From assembly GCF_003003215.1 (NCBI RefSeq), contig NZ_PVUF01000001.1, positions 248,001 to 312,000 on the forward strand: a stretch of DNA of 64,000 nt. Reading direction: 5' to 3'. Below are positions 35,018 to 42,755 of this stretch, piece by piece. Origin of the DNA: Tritonibacter scottomollicae (lineage in GTDB: Bacteria; Pseudomonadota; Alphaproteobacteria; Rhodobacterales; Rhodobacteraceae). Both the position numbers and the translations under genes were made by a program. A model generated the notes under the pieces. The model was not told where the DNA came from. It worked only from the letters and a program-made list of their open reading frames with translations, and did not search any database. How positions within the stretch are numbered: the stretch's first letter is position 1; every line of letters starts with the position of its first letter.

Positions 35018-36277
35018 ATGACGATCTGGACCCCGACCGATGATGGATACGCGGACCTGTCGAGCCATGACGCCTTTGCCAGTGGCGCGCCGCATAACAC
35101 CTTTGCCCGGCTCCGGCGTGATGACCCGCTGCATTGGACAGACTACCCGGACGGGCAGAATTTCTGGTCGGTGACCCGTTACGATGACATCACCAAGATG
35201 AACAAGAACACGGAGGTGTTTTCCTCGGCGCGTGGCATCCGCATGGAGGACCAGACCTACGAGGAATACCTCGCGCGGCGCACCTTTCAGGAAACCGACC
35301 CGCCTGACCATTCACAGGTGCGGATGAAACTGCTGAAGGCGTTCTCCAAGACCACCATGGCGCAATATGAGGACGACATCCGCGCCCTCTGCGCCGAAAT
35401 TTTGGACGCGGCGCTGGCAAAGGGCACCTTTGACGCCACCAAGGAGATCGCCCGGCAATTGCCGATGCGGATGCTGGGGCGCGTGGTGGGGCTGCCGGAT
35501 GCGGATCTGCCGTGGCTGGTGGAAAAGGGTGATGCGTTGATCGCCAATACCGACCCGGATTTCACCTCGCATGTGCTGGACAAGATGGACACGGATGAAT
35601 TCCGCATGATGCCCTTCAACTCTCCGGCGGGGGCGGAATTATATATCTACGCCAAGGAGTTGATGGAGGCCAAGGATAAGGCGGGCGACACCTCGGGCGT
35701 GCTCAACATGATCCTGCAGCCGGCCCGCGACGGATCTGTCATTACCGAGACTGAGTTTCGCAATTTCTTCTGCCTGCTGGTGGCTGCGGGCAATGACACG
35801 ACGCGTTACTCCATCGCAGCTGGCATTCAGGCGATGTGTCATCAGCCGGAGCTTCTGGCGCAGATGCAGGCGGGTGGCGAGGTCTGGGAGACGGCGGCGG
35901 ACGAGATCATCCGTTGGGCGACGCCCGCGCTCTACTTCCGCCGCACGGCGACGCAGGATGTGGAGATGCACGGCAAGACCATCCGCGAGGGCGACAAGCT
36001 TCTGTATTGGTTCATCTCGGCCAACCGCGATGACAGCTATTTTGACGACCCGTTCCGGGTAAACCTGATGCGCAAACCCAACCGGCACCTGTCCTTTGGC
36101 CAGTTCGGCCCGCATGTCTGCCTTGGCATGTGGCTGGCGCGGCTGGAGGTCACGGTGTTGTTTCAGGAGCTTGCCAAGCGGATCAAGTCCATTGAGTCAG
36201 CCGGTGCGCATAAATTCCTGCGCTCGAATTTCGTCGGCGGCATCAAGGAATTGCCGGTTCGGGTGGAAGCCGCGTAG
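35018..36277 (+). CDS. Cytochrome P450
   Basis: 419 residues, soluble bacterial class. The I-helix oxygen-binding motif is AGNDTT (257-262), the K-helix ExxR is EIIR (296-299), and the haem ligand is Cys368 in FGQFGPHVCLG, which has one residue more than the common FGxGxHxCxG loop. It needs external redox partners, and none is encoded nearby. AAAGGAAG precedes ATG 35018. It is followed after 166 bases by a glutamine-synthetase-like gene, suggesting that it oxidises the substrate of that pathway or an intermediate of it. CYP family not assignable without a search. Confidence 0.92.
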   Translation: MTIWTPTDDGYADLSSHDAFASGAPHNTFARLRRDDPLHWTDYPDGQNFWSVTRYDDITKMNKNTEVFSSARGIRMEDQTYEEYLARRTFQETDPPDHSQVRMKLLKAFSKTTMAQYEDDIRALCAEILDAALAKGTFDATKEIARQLPMRMLGRVVGLPDADLPWLVEKGDALIANTDPDFTSHVLDKMDTDEFRMMPFNSPAGAELYIYAKELMEAKDKAGDTSGVLNMILQPARDGSVITETEFRNFFCLLVAAGNDTTRYSIAAGIQAMCHQPELLAQMQAGGEVWETAADEIIRWATPALYFRRTATQDVEMHGKTIREGDKLLYWFISANRDDSYFDDPFRVNLMRKPNRHLSFGQFGPHVCLGMWLARLEVTVLFQELAKRIKSIESAGAHKFLRSNFVGGIKELPVRVEAA

Positions 36278-36443
36278 GCTCAACAGAAGACCCGTTCGGG
36301 CGGTCGCCCGGACAGCGCCCGACCTCCCCCACGGGAGGGCGCTTCGCACCCACCCGAGGTCGGCAACTGCCCTCTGTTGGGACCCAATCTGGGCCAAGAC
36401 GCACGCCAAAGATGCGCAGGCCGCCAACAGGAAAGGAAGCCAA
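36278..36443. repeat. GC-rich palindromic stretch between P450 and GS genes
   Basis: GGGCGGTCGCCCGGACAGCG and CCTCCCCCACGGGAGG form local palindromes. Read on the minus strand, the order (CCTCC hairpin, then GCTGTCCGGGCGACCGCCC) resembles the plus-strand stretches at 2995-3050 and 5460-5516. It may be a dispersed intergenic element. There is no T-run. Confidence 0.4.
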
Positions 36444-37733
36444 ATGAAAACCCGCCTGCGTGCGCTTTTCTGCGACCATCTCAGTATCATGCGCGGAAAA
36501 TACCTGCCGCATTCCAAGATCGGAGACGATGACACCCGGTTCTGCCGCTCCGTCTTTGGCACGCACTACGACCGCGATCTGCTGGATGCGCCGGGATCAA
36601 TGGTGAAACAGGGCCTGCCGGATATGGAGCTGCGCTGGCGCGGCGAGGAGATCCGCGACAGCTGGCATGCCTCGACCAAGATCGTGCTGGGCGATCTGTA
36701 TGACGATGCGGGCGAGCTGCTCACGCTGTGTCCGCGGGGCGCGTTGAAGCGCGCGGTGGCGGGCTGGCAGGCTAGGGGGCTCACTCCCAAGGTGGGGATC
36801 GAGCTGGAAGCCTTTGCCCTGCAGCCGGACGACTATGGCCGGTTGGTGCCCTATGATGCGCCGGGTGGCGTGGTCTATGGCACCGGGCCTTTTGCGGACC
36901 CGTTGCGGTTCAACGACCGCATCTGGGCGATGGCGGACGAGATGGGCTTCTCGCTCGATATGATCACCGCCGAGTTTGACAGCCCGCAGTTCGAATATAC
37001 GCTGACCTTTGACGATGCGGTGAAGGCAGTGGATGACATCGTGTTGTTCCGTCTGATGGCGCGGGAGATTGCGCTGGAATATGGCATCGTGCTGACCTTC
37101 ATGCCCAAGCCGGTGGCGCAGGCCGGTGGCTCCGGCATGCATGTGAACCTGTCATTCACAGATGAGGCTGGCGGCAATGCGCTGTCCTCCGGGCCGCGTG
37201 GTGGGCCGGAGCACATGAATGATCTGGCGCGCGGCTGCCTTGCCGGGTTTCTGCATCACCACAAGGCCTTGGCGGGTCTGATCGCACCCACCGCCAACAG
37301 CTACATGCGCTTGCAACCCGGCAGCCTGTCGGGCTTCTGGCAGAACTGGGGCGGCGATCATCGCAACGTCACCACGCGGATCAGCTCCGAAGGCGGCGCC
37401 AAGGCGCGGCTGGAGCACCGGATGGCGGATGCCTCGTCGAACCCCTACACCACGGTGGCCGCGCTGTTGCAGGCGGCGCTTCTTGGGGTGGAGCAGGGCT
37501 ATGCGCTGGGGCCGATGGAGACTGGCGACGGGTTTGATCGCACGGATACCCGCGAAAGCACCGCAATGACGTTGAAGGGCGCGGTGGCGGACCTGGAAAA
37601 GGACGTCGCGCTGACACAGGCCGTGGGGCCTGATCTGATCGCCAACCACGTCTACATGAAACAGAAAGAGGTCCGCAAAACCCGCGATCTGGAAGGGGAT
37701 GCGCTGCGCGATTTCTACGTGCATTTCGTCTGA
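36444..37733 (+). CDS. Glutamine synthetase family protein (PuuA-like gamma-glutamylamide synthetase)
   Basis: 429 residues. The catalytic domain of glutamine synthetase is clear: GIELEAFAL (Glu120, Glu122 metal ligands), GSGMHVNLSF, and LEHRMADASSNPYTTVAAL near the C-terminus. FCDHLSIMRGKYLP begins the short beta-grasp domain directly, without the usual helical N-terminus. Members of this branch (PuuA, SpuI, GMAS) ligate glutamate to amines rather than ammonia. The PuuC-like dehydrogenase, aminotransferase and amidotransferase in the same region support an amine substrate. AAAGGAAG precedes the ATG, and a terminator follows at 37770. Confidence 0.85.
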   Translation: MKTRLRALFCDHLSIMRGKYLPHSKIGDDDTRFCRSVFGTHYDRDLLDAPGSMVKQGLPDMELRWRGEEIRDSWHASTKIVLGDLYDDAGELLTLCPRGALKRAVAGWQARGLTPKVGIELEAFALQPDDYGRLVPYDAPGGVVYGTGPFADPLRFNDRIWAMADEMGFSLDMITAEFDSPQFEYTLTFDDAVKAVDDIVLFRLMAREIALEYGIVLTFMPKPVAQAGGSGMHVNLSFTDEAGGNALSSGPRGGPEHMNDLARGCLAGFLHHHKALAGLIAPTANSYMRLQPGSLSGFWQNWGGDHRNVTTRISSEGGAKARLEHRMADASSNPYTTVAALLQAALLGVEQGYALGPMETGDGFDRTDTRESTAMTLKGAVADLEKDVALTQAVGPDLIANHVYMKQKEVRKTRDLEGDALRDFYVHFV

Positions 37734-37769
37734 CGGATTGTCTGAACTGAGACACAGATAGTGGCTCTT

Positions 37770-37803
37770 GCGCAGGCCCGCTGTGGCCTGCGCTTGCTTT
37801 TTC
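37770..37803 (+). terminator. Rho-independent terminator after the GS-like gene
   Basis: GCGCAGGCC, loop CGCTGT, GGCCTGCGC is a perfect 9-bp stem followed by TTGCTTTTTC. Confidence 0.92.
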
Positions 37804-37858
37804 TCGCGCGGCAGCGCCAGAGTGTCGGCACAATCAACTCAGGCGAAATGAGCAGAAC

Positions 37859-38605
37859 ATGTCTGATACAGAAGTGACGTCCACAGCGGTGACGTCAGAT
37901 GCAGCCCCGCTGGTGACGCAGGAGGTCGCGGCGACCTGTCTTGGCGTGAAGGTGCCGCAGTCACCCTTCTTGACCGAGACGCGGATCGAACGGATCAACG
38001 CGGCGCGCTATGAGGGCCAGGAGATTGCCGGAGCCCTGCATGTGGTGCGTGAAGACGACCGGGTGCTGGAGGTCGGCGCGGGCCTTGGCGTGGTGGGTGC
38101 GGTGATCGCGATGAATGCCAGGCCCGAGAAAGTGCTGTCCTTCGAGGCCAATCCGGAGCTGGTGCCGGTGATCACGGCCCTGCACGAGATGAACGAGCTG
38201 GGCGGTCGGGTGGAGCTGCGCAATCAGGTGCTTTTTGCCGGGGCGGACCGCCCAGAGACGATGGAATTCCATCTGCGCAACAGCTTTCTCGGCTCCTCAC
38301 TGCTGAACGAGGGGGGGCGGCCCTCGCGGGTGGTCGAGATCCCGACCGTGGATATGGCCGAGGTGGTGGCAGAGCTACAACCGACCGTGCTGGTGATGGA
38401 TATCGAGGGCGGCGAGTTGGCGCTGCTGGAGGCGATGGACCTCAGCCCGTTCCGGGCCATTGTGATCGAATTCCACCCGGAGGCCTATGAGGTTGCGGGC
38501 ATGCGACGCTGCAAGTCCATCCTGCGGGACGCCGGGTTCCTAAAGGTCGACGAGATCTCCACCCGCACCGTTTGGACCTGCACTCGCGAAGGCGCGCCGT
38601 CCTGA
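37859..38605 (+). CDS. FkbM family methyltransferase
   Basis: 248 residues. VLEVGAGLGVVGAVIAM is the SAM-binding glycine loop, VLSFEANPEL the acidic end of strand 2, and VMDIEGGELALLEAMD the FkbM signature block. FkbM-type enzymes methylate hydroxyl groups of sugars or polyketides; the acceptor here is unknown. It lies after a terminator and before convergent hairpins, so it is probably its own transcription unit. No glycan genes are near. Confidence 0.85.
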   Translation: MSDTEVTSTAVTSDAAPLVTQEVAATCLGVKVPQSPFLTETRIERINAARYEGQEIAGALHVVREDDRVLEVGAGLGVVGAVIAMNARPEKVLSFEANPELVPVITALHEMNELGGRVELRNQVLFAGADRPETMEFHLRNSFLGSSLLNEGGRPSRVVEIPTVDMAEVVAELQPTVLVMDIEGGELALLEAMDLSPFRAIVIEFHPEAYEVAGMRRCKSILRDAGFLKVDEISTRTVWTCTREGAPS

Positions 38606-38649
38606 GCCGCATACGCAACCGCGCCGCGCCAGCGGCGCCACCGAAAGAC

Positions 38650-38723
38650 GCGCGCCCGAAGCCAAAGGCTTCGGGCGCGCCATGGTATCTGGTGGCCTCC
38701 GTACCCCGATGGGGCACGGAGGC
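38650..38723. terminator. Two strong hairpins between convergent genes
   Basis: GCGCGCCCGAAGCC, loop AAA, GGCTTCGGGCGCGC (38650-38680) is a perfect 14-bp stem. GCCTCCGT.CCCC, loop GAT, GGGG.ACGGAGGC (38695-38723) is a second stem with one mismatch. Neither has a T-run. They sit between the FkbM gene (+) and the aminotransferase gene (-) and probably block read-through both ways. Confidence 0.7.
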
Positions 38724-38743
38724 AGTGGCGCCCGGCCGCCATG

Positions 38744-40111
38744 TCAGCTCACCGCCGCAAAGCCTGCATCAAGCGCCGAGAGAATCTGGCTCACATCCGC
38801 TTCGGTCAGCACCAGAGGCGGCGACAGGATGATGTTGGGGCCCGAGACCCGCACCATGGCGCCGTTCTGATAGGCAACTTCCTGAACCGTATTGATCGTC
38901 TTCTTGTCGATGGCAGCCTTGGTGGCGCGATCACTGACAAGTTCCAGCGCATTCATCAGCCCATGACCGCCGCGCACGTCGCCGATCAGGCCATAGCGTT
39001 CTTGCAGTGCCGCCAGCCCCTCATGTACCTGTGCACCGCGCGCCGCCGCATTTGTGGGCACATCGAGCCGTTTGGTCTCCGCCAGACAGGCCAGCGCCGC
39101 CGCCGCCCCAACCGGGTGGCCGGAATAGGTGTAGCCATGGCCGATGGCGGCCTTGCCGGTCTCATCCTTTTCAAACACCTCGACCAGACGTTCGGAGATC
39201 ATCAGCGCGCCAAAGGGGAAATAGCCGTTGGTAATCGCCTTTGCTGTGCACATCATGTCCGGCTGCACGCCCCAGTGTCGCGATCCGGTCCAGGAACCGC
39301 AGCGGCCAAAGGCGGTGATCACCTCGTCGGCGATCAGCAGGATGCCATGCTTGCGGCATATCTCGGCCACTCCGGGCATGAAACTTTCATGTGGCGGGAT
39401 CACGCCCCCGGCGCCCAGGATCGGCTCCATGATGAAGGCCGCAATCGTGCCGGCGCCCTGAAAGGCGATCTCGTCCTCCAGCGCGGCCAGACAGAGCTGC
39501 GCCAGCCGCTCCGGGTCGGTTTCGTTGAACGGGTTGCGATAGGTATAGGGCGCCGGGATGTGGTGGCAGCCGGCCAGCAGGGGTTCATAAGCGGTGCGGA
39601 AATTGGCGTTGCCGTTGACCGATGCACCGCCAAAATGGGTGCCGTGATAGCCCTTCTTCAGGCTCAGGTATTTCACCCGGGACGGCTCCCCGCGGACCTT
39701 GTGATATTGCCGCGCCAGCCGCAGGGCGGTTTCGACCGAATCGGATCCGCCGGAGGTGAAGAACGCGCGGCTGAGACCGTCGGGGGCGAAAAAGTCTCGC
39801 AGCTCCTCGGCCAGCTGGATGACCTGATCGTTGGTGGTGCCGCGAAAGATCGAATAATAGGGCAGCACATCCAGCTGTGCGGCGATCGCGTCCTTCACTG
39901 GCTGGCAGGAAAACCCGAGGTTCACGTTCCACAGGCCGCCCACAGCGTCGACCACCTCATGCCCGTCCACATCCTTGATGCGCACGCCAGAGGCGCCGGT
40001 CACGATGGTCGGCGGATTGGCGAGGCTGTCGCCGGGATGGGCCATCGGATGCCACAAGCTTCGGGCATTGTGTTCTTTCAGGAAATTGGCGTCGGGCTGA
40101 TGTGCGGTCAT
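38744..40111 (-). CDS. Class-III PLP aminotransferase (omega-amine/amino acid type)
   Basis: 455 residues, fold-type I. FFTSGGSDSVETALRLAR binds the cofactor phosphate, LIADEVITAFGR holds Asp262, which contacts the PLP ring nitrogen, and TAKAITNGYFPFGA holds Lys291, the Schiff-base lysine. Relatives transaminate omega-amines such as putrescine, taurine or beta-alanine with pyruvate or 2-oxoglutarate (SpuC, Tpa, OAPT). The product would be an aldehyde, matching the PuuC-like dehydrogenase at 44240. ATG 40111 follows AAGGAG; the upstream 22 residues of the longer frame are not used. It runs in the same direction as the IclR gene, 29 bases away. Confidence 0.9.
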   Translation of the reverse strand: MTAHQPDANFLKEHNARSLWHPMAHPGDSLANPPTIVTGASGVRIKDVDGHEVVDAVGGLWNVNLGFSCQPVKDAIAAQLDVLPYYSIFRGTTNDQVIQLAEELRDFFAPDGLSRAFFTSGGSDSVETALRLARQYHKVRGEPSRVKYLSLKKGYHGTHFGGASVNGNANFRTAYEPLLAGCHHIPAPYTYRNPFNETDPERLAQLCLAALEDEIAFQGAGTIAAFIMEPILGAGGVIPPHESFMPGVAEICRKHGILLIADEVITAFGRCGSWTGSRHWGVQPDMMCTAKAITNGYFPFGALMISERLVEVFEKDETGKAAIGHGYTYSGHPVGAAAALACLAETKRLDVPTNAAARGAQVHEGLAALQERYGLIGDVRGGHGLMNALELVSDRATKAAIDKKTINTVQEVAYQNGAMVRVSGPNIILSPPLVLTEADVSQILSALDAGFAAVS

Positions 40112-40140
40112 GGGGCGGACTCCTTGTCGCGGCGCGGCCC

Positions 40141-40989
40141 TCAGGCCGCGATGTCGGTGGGAAACTCGGGCGGGCAAGCGCCGCCGATACGTTCGGTAAG
40201 GGCCAGACCGGCCAGACGCAGGGCACGGGGAATGGCGGTTTTTTGATCGTCGCTCATGCGGGAGGTCGGCGCGGCCACCGCCAGCGCCCCCAGCACCACT
40301 TGGTCCGGGCCAAAAATCGGCACCGCGTGGGAATGCACCTCCGCCTCGTAGCCGCCGATGGATTGCGCCAGCCCGCTGCGCTGGACCGCTGCCAGTTCGG
40401 CGCGGATGGCGACCGGGTCGGTTTGGGTCTGGGCGGTGCGCGCCTCCAGGGGTTGCGCCAGCACGGCGTCGACAAAGCCCGGGTCGGCAAAGGCCAGCAC
40501 CGCAAGGCCGGAGGCGGTGCCGTGGAAGGTCAGCACCTCGGCGTCCTCCATCATCACCTTGGTGGCATTGCGCGGCGCATAGGCGTGGCTGAGGGATGCG
40601 AGCTGGTCCCCCTGCAACAGCGACAGGTGGGTGGTCTCGCCGGTTTCCTCGGACAATTCCCGCAGCACCCGGCGCGACGCCGACAGGATCGGCACGCTGG
40701 CCTCGCGCAGTGCTGCCAGCCGCAACACCTGCGGGCCAAGGCGGTAGGCGCGGTCGCCATCGACCTGTTCGACGAATCCCGTCGCCTGCAATTCGCTCAT
40801 CAGCCGATAGACCGTCGCCTTGTTCATGCCCGACAGGCGCGTGAGGTCGCTCAGCCCGATTACCAGCCGCCCGTGGTTGAAATGGGTCAGCAAATTCAGT
40901 GCTTTGGAGACGGTTCCCATGGGTGATCGTAATCCTGATCTGCCAGATTTCTCAGCGCCTCTGACCCCGAGTGGAGGGCGCTCCTTCAT
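40141..40989 (-). CDS. IclR family transcriptional regulator
   Basis: 282 residues from ATG 40989; ATG 40920 (MGTVSKALNLL) would give 259 residues, closer to the family size, but neither start has a good ribosome-binding site. The winged helix spans TVSKALNLLTHF to YRLMSELQATGF, and the C-terminal effector domain includes HSLSLLQGD-like THLSLLQGDQ and GYEAEVHSHAVPIF. It is divergent from the TctC gene and upstream of the aminotransferase, so it probably controls both arms of the amine cluster. Two palindromes lie in the shared promoter. Confidence 0.9.
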   Translation of the reverse strand: MKERPPLGVRGAEKSGRSGLRSPMGTVSKALNLLTHFNHGRLVIGLSDLTRLSGMNKATVYRLMSELQATGFVEQVDGDRAYRLGPQVLRLAALREASVPILSASRRVLRELSEETGETTHLSLLQGDQLASLSHAYAPRNATKVMMEDAEVLTFHGTASGLAVLAFADPGFVDAVLAQPLEARTAQTQTDPVAIRAELAAVQRSGLAQSIGGYEAEVHSHAVPIFGPDQVVLGALAVAAPTSRMSDDQKTAIPRALRLAGLALTERIGGACPPEFPTDIAA

Positions 40990-40994
40990 TTTTG

Positions 40995-41021
40995 TTGACA
41001 GATTGACCCCATGGCTGTCAA
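40995..41021. promoter_or_regulatory. Inverted repeat 1 in the IclR/TctC promoter
   Basis: TTGACAG (40995-41001) and CTGTCAA (41015-41021) are perfect 7-bp arms 13 bases apart, six bases before the IclR ATG. TTGACA also resembles a -35 hexamer. It may be an autoregulation site. Confidence 0.5.
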
Positions 41022-41037
41022 TCTAAATTCAAACCAT

Positions 41038-41056
41038 CGGTTCGAATAATGAACCG
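41038..41056. promoter_or_regulatory. Inverted repeat 2 in the IclR/TctC promoter (likely IclR operator)
   Basis: CGGTTC GAATAAT GAACCG is a perfect 6-bp palindrome with a 7-base spacer. It resembles the GTTCGATAATCGCAC-type sites known for PobR/PcaU of the IclR family. It lies about 90 bases before the TctC start. Confidence 0.6.
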
Positions 41057-41148
41057 ACAGCGGCGACTACAAGCGAAGATCAACCGAGCGGCGGACAACG
41101 TCGCCATTTGACCAACGGCAACTTGAATGGCGAACAGGGAGACAGCCA

Positions 41149-42093
41149 ATGACCGTGACATCTGTACTCAAGGGATGTGTGGCCGCAGCGGGCCTTGCAC
41201 TGACAGCGGGAGCCGCTCTGGCGGAGTATCCGGAGAAACCCGTGAACTTCATCGTGCCCTGGCCGCCCGGCGATCTTGAGGACGTGCTGACCCGGATGAT
41301 CGCCGAGGATTTCCAGGAGGAATACGGCGTCGCTGCCGCGGTGGTGAACAAGCCCGGCGGCGGTGGTGGGCCTTTCCCCGGTGCCATCGAGGTCGCCAAT
41401 GCGCCGGCTGACGGCTATACCGTGGGATCCTTCGTGATCGGGGTGCCGGTGATGGGCCACCAGATCGACATTCCGCCGCTGACGCCGGAGAAATTCGACC
41501 CGCTTGGCATTTTCCTGACCTATCCCTTCGTCATCGCGACCTCGGGCGATGCGCCCTATTCCTCGATGGAGGAGCTGGCAGCGCATGCGCAGGACAATGA
41601 CGTGGTGCTGGGCCATTTCGGCGATGTGCTGACGCCGACGCAGGTCACCAAGGCCTATGCCAAATCCGCCGGGTTCGAGTGGGGCGCGGATGCTGCCTTT
41701 GACGCGCTGGACTGCAATACGCTGGCGTCGGGCGATGCGGATGTGATCAACACCACGCTGCAACTGATCCTGCCTTGTCTGGACGATGTGAAGGTGCTGG
41801 TCTCCATCACTGACAGCCGCATCCCGCTGGTGCCTGACGCGCCGACGATTGGCGAGCTGAACCCGGACCTGGACATCGCGCTTTGGAATGGCCTGTTCGT
41901 GACCAAGGACACACCGCAGGAGGTGCGCGACAAGATCGTCGCCGTGGCGCAGAAGACCGTGATGAGCGACCGCGCGCAGGCGGTGGCGGCGGAAACTGGC
42001 GCGCTGGTCTATTGGCAGGATGCGGACACCAGCACCGCCCGCGTGGCCAATGACATCGAGACGATGGCGCGGATCAGCACCGCGCTGGAGTAA
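41149..42093 (+). CDS. Tripartite tricarboxylate transporter substrate-binding protein (TctC/Bug)
   Basis: 314 residues. The signal peptide is residues 1-25 (cleavage after GAALA). The periplasmic Bug fold starts EYPEKPVNFIVPWPPGD, and VVNKPGGGG and APADGYTVG are the conserved ligand loops. Bug proteins bind carboxylates (citrate, tartrate, aspartate, nicotinate); the ligand here is unknown. It is first in tctC-B-A and precedes the aldehyde dehydrogenase gene. The promoter faces the IclR gene. Confidence 0.9.
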   Translation: MTVTSVLKGCVAAAGLALTAGAALAEYPEKPVNFIVPWPPGDLEDVLTRMIAEDFQEEYGVAAAVVNKPGGGGGPFPGAIEVANAPADGYTVGSFVIGVPVMGHQIDIPPLTPEKFDPLGIFLTYPFVIATSGDAPYSSMEELAAHAQDNDVVLGHFGDVLTPTQVTKAYAKSAGFEWGADAAFDALDCNTLASGDADVINTTLQLILPCLDDVKVLVSITDSRIPLVPDAPTIGELNPDLDIALWNGLFVTKDTPQEVRDKIVAVAQKTVMSDRAQAVAAETGALVYWQDADTSTARVANDIETMARISTALE

Positions 42094-42197
42094 CCTCCCC
42101 GAGCCTTCCGCCGGTGCCATCCCGCATGGTCCGGCGGATTTTTCGGCCTCATCTTCTGCAGACCTCTGCCCTCACACCTTCCCAGCCAGAGACCCCA

Positions 42198-42728
42198 ATG
42201 CAAAGCGAACGTGAACGCAGATTTGCCGGCCCGCGCCGGGGACAGCTCTTGTTTGTGCTGTCGTTCCTGACCCTGTCGGTGCTGCTGTTGTCCCAGATCA
42301 CTCAGCAGACGGCTTGGGTGAACAAGACCGGCCTTTTTGCCCAGCCCCGCTTCTGGCCCGCGGTGGGTGTCGGCGGCATGGTCTTTTGCACCGCGCTGCA
42401 CCTGTGGCGGCTGCCGTTCCGCCGTATCGAGCGCGCCGACCTGCGCGAGGCGCTGCGCTGGGTGGCCGCGTTGGAATACGCGCTGTGGTTCATGGTCTAC
42501 GTAATGCTGGTGCCGCTGATCGGCTACCTTCCGATGACGCTGATCTTCGTGCCGCTGCTGGCCTGGCGGATGGGGTATCGCAGCCCGCAGATGATGGCGA
42601 TCAGCGCCGGGTTCGCGGTGTTTATCGTGCTGTTCTTCAAGGGTGTTCTGGCGGTGCGTATCCCCGGGGCGGTGCTCTATGACTATCTGCCGGATGCCTT
42701 GCGCAGCTTTGCCATCCTCTATCTCTGA
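42198..42728 (+). CDS. Tripartite tricarboxylate transporter small subunit TctB
   Basis: 176 residues with four predicted membrane helices (for example LLFVLSFLTLSVLLLS and YALWFMVYVMLVPLIGYLPM). The ATG at 42198 (MQSERERRFAG) gives the expected cytoplasmic N-terminus; the frame extends upstream to 42114. It sits between tctC and tctA with a 27-base gap to tctA. This subunit is poorly conserved, so the call rests on size, topology and position. Confidence 0.85.
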   Translation: MQSERERRFAGPRRGQLLFVLSFLTLSVLLLSQITQQTAWVNKTGLFAQPRFWPAVGVGGMVFCTALHLWRLPFRRIERADLREALRWVAALEYALWFMVYVMLVPLIGYLPMTLIFVPLLAWRMGYRSPQMMAISAGFAVFIVLFFKGVLAVRIPGAVLYDYLPDALRSFAILYL

Positions 42729-42755
42729 GACTTTTTCCAAGGAAGACGCGCGCGC

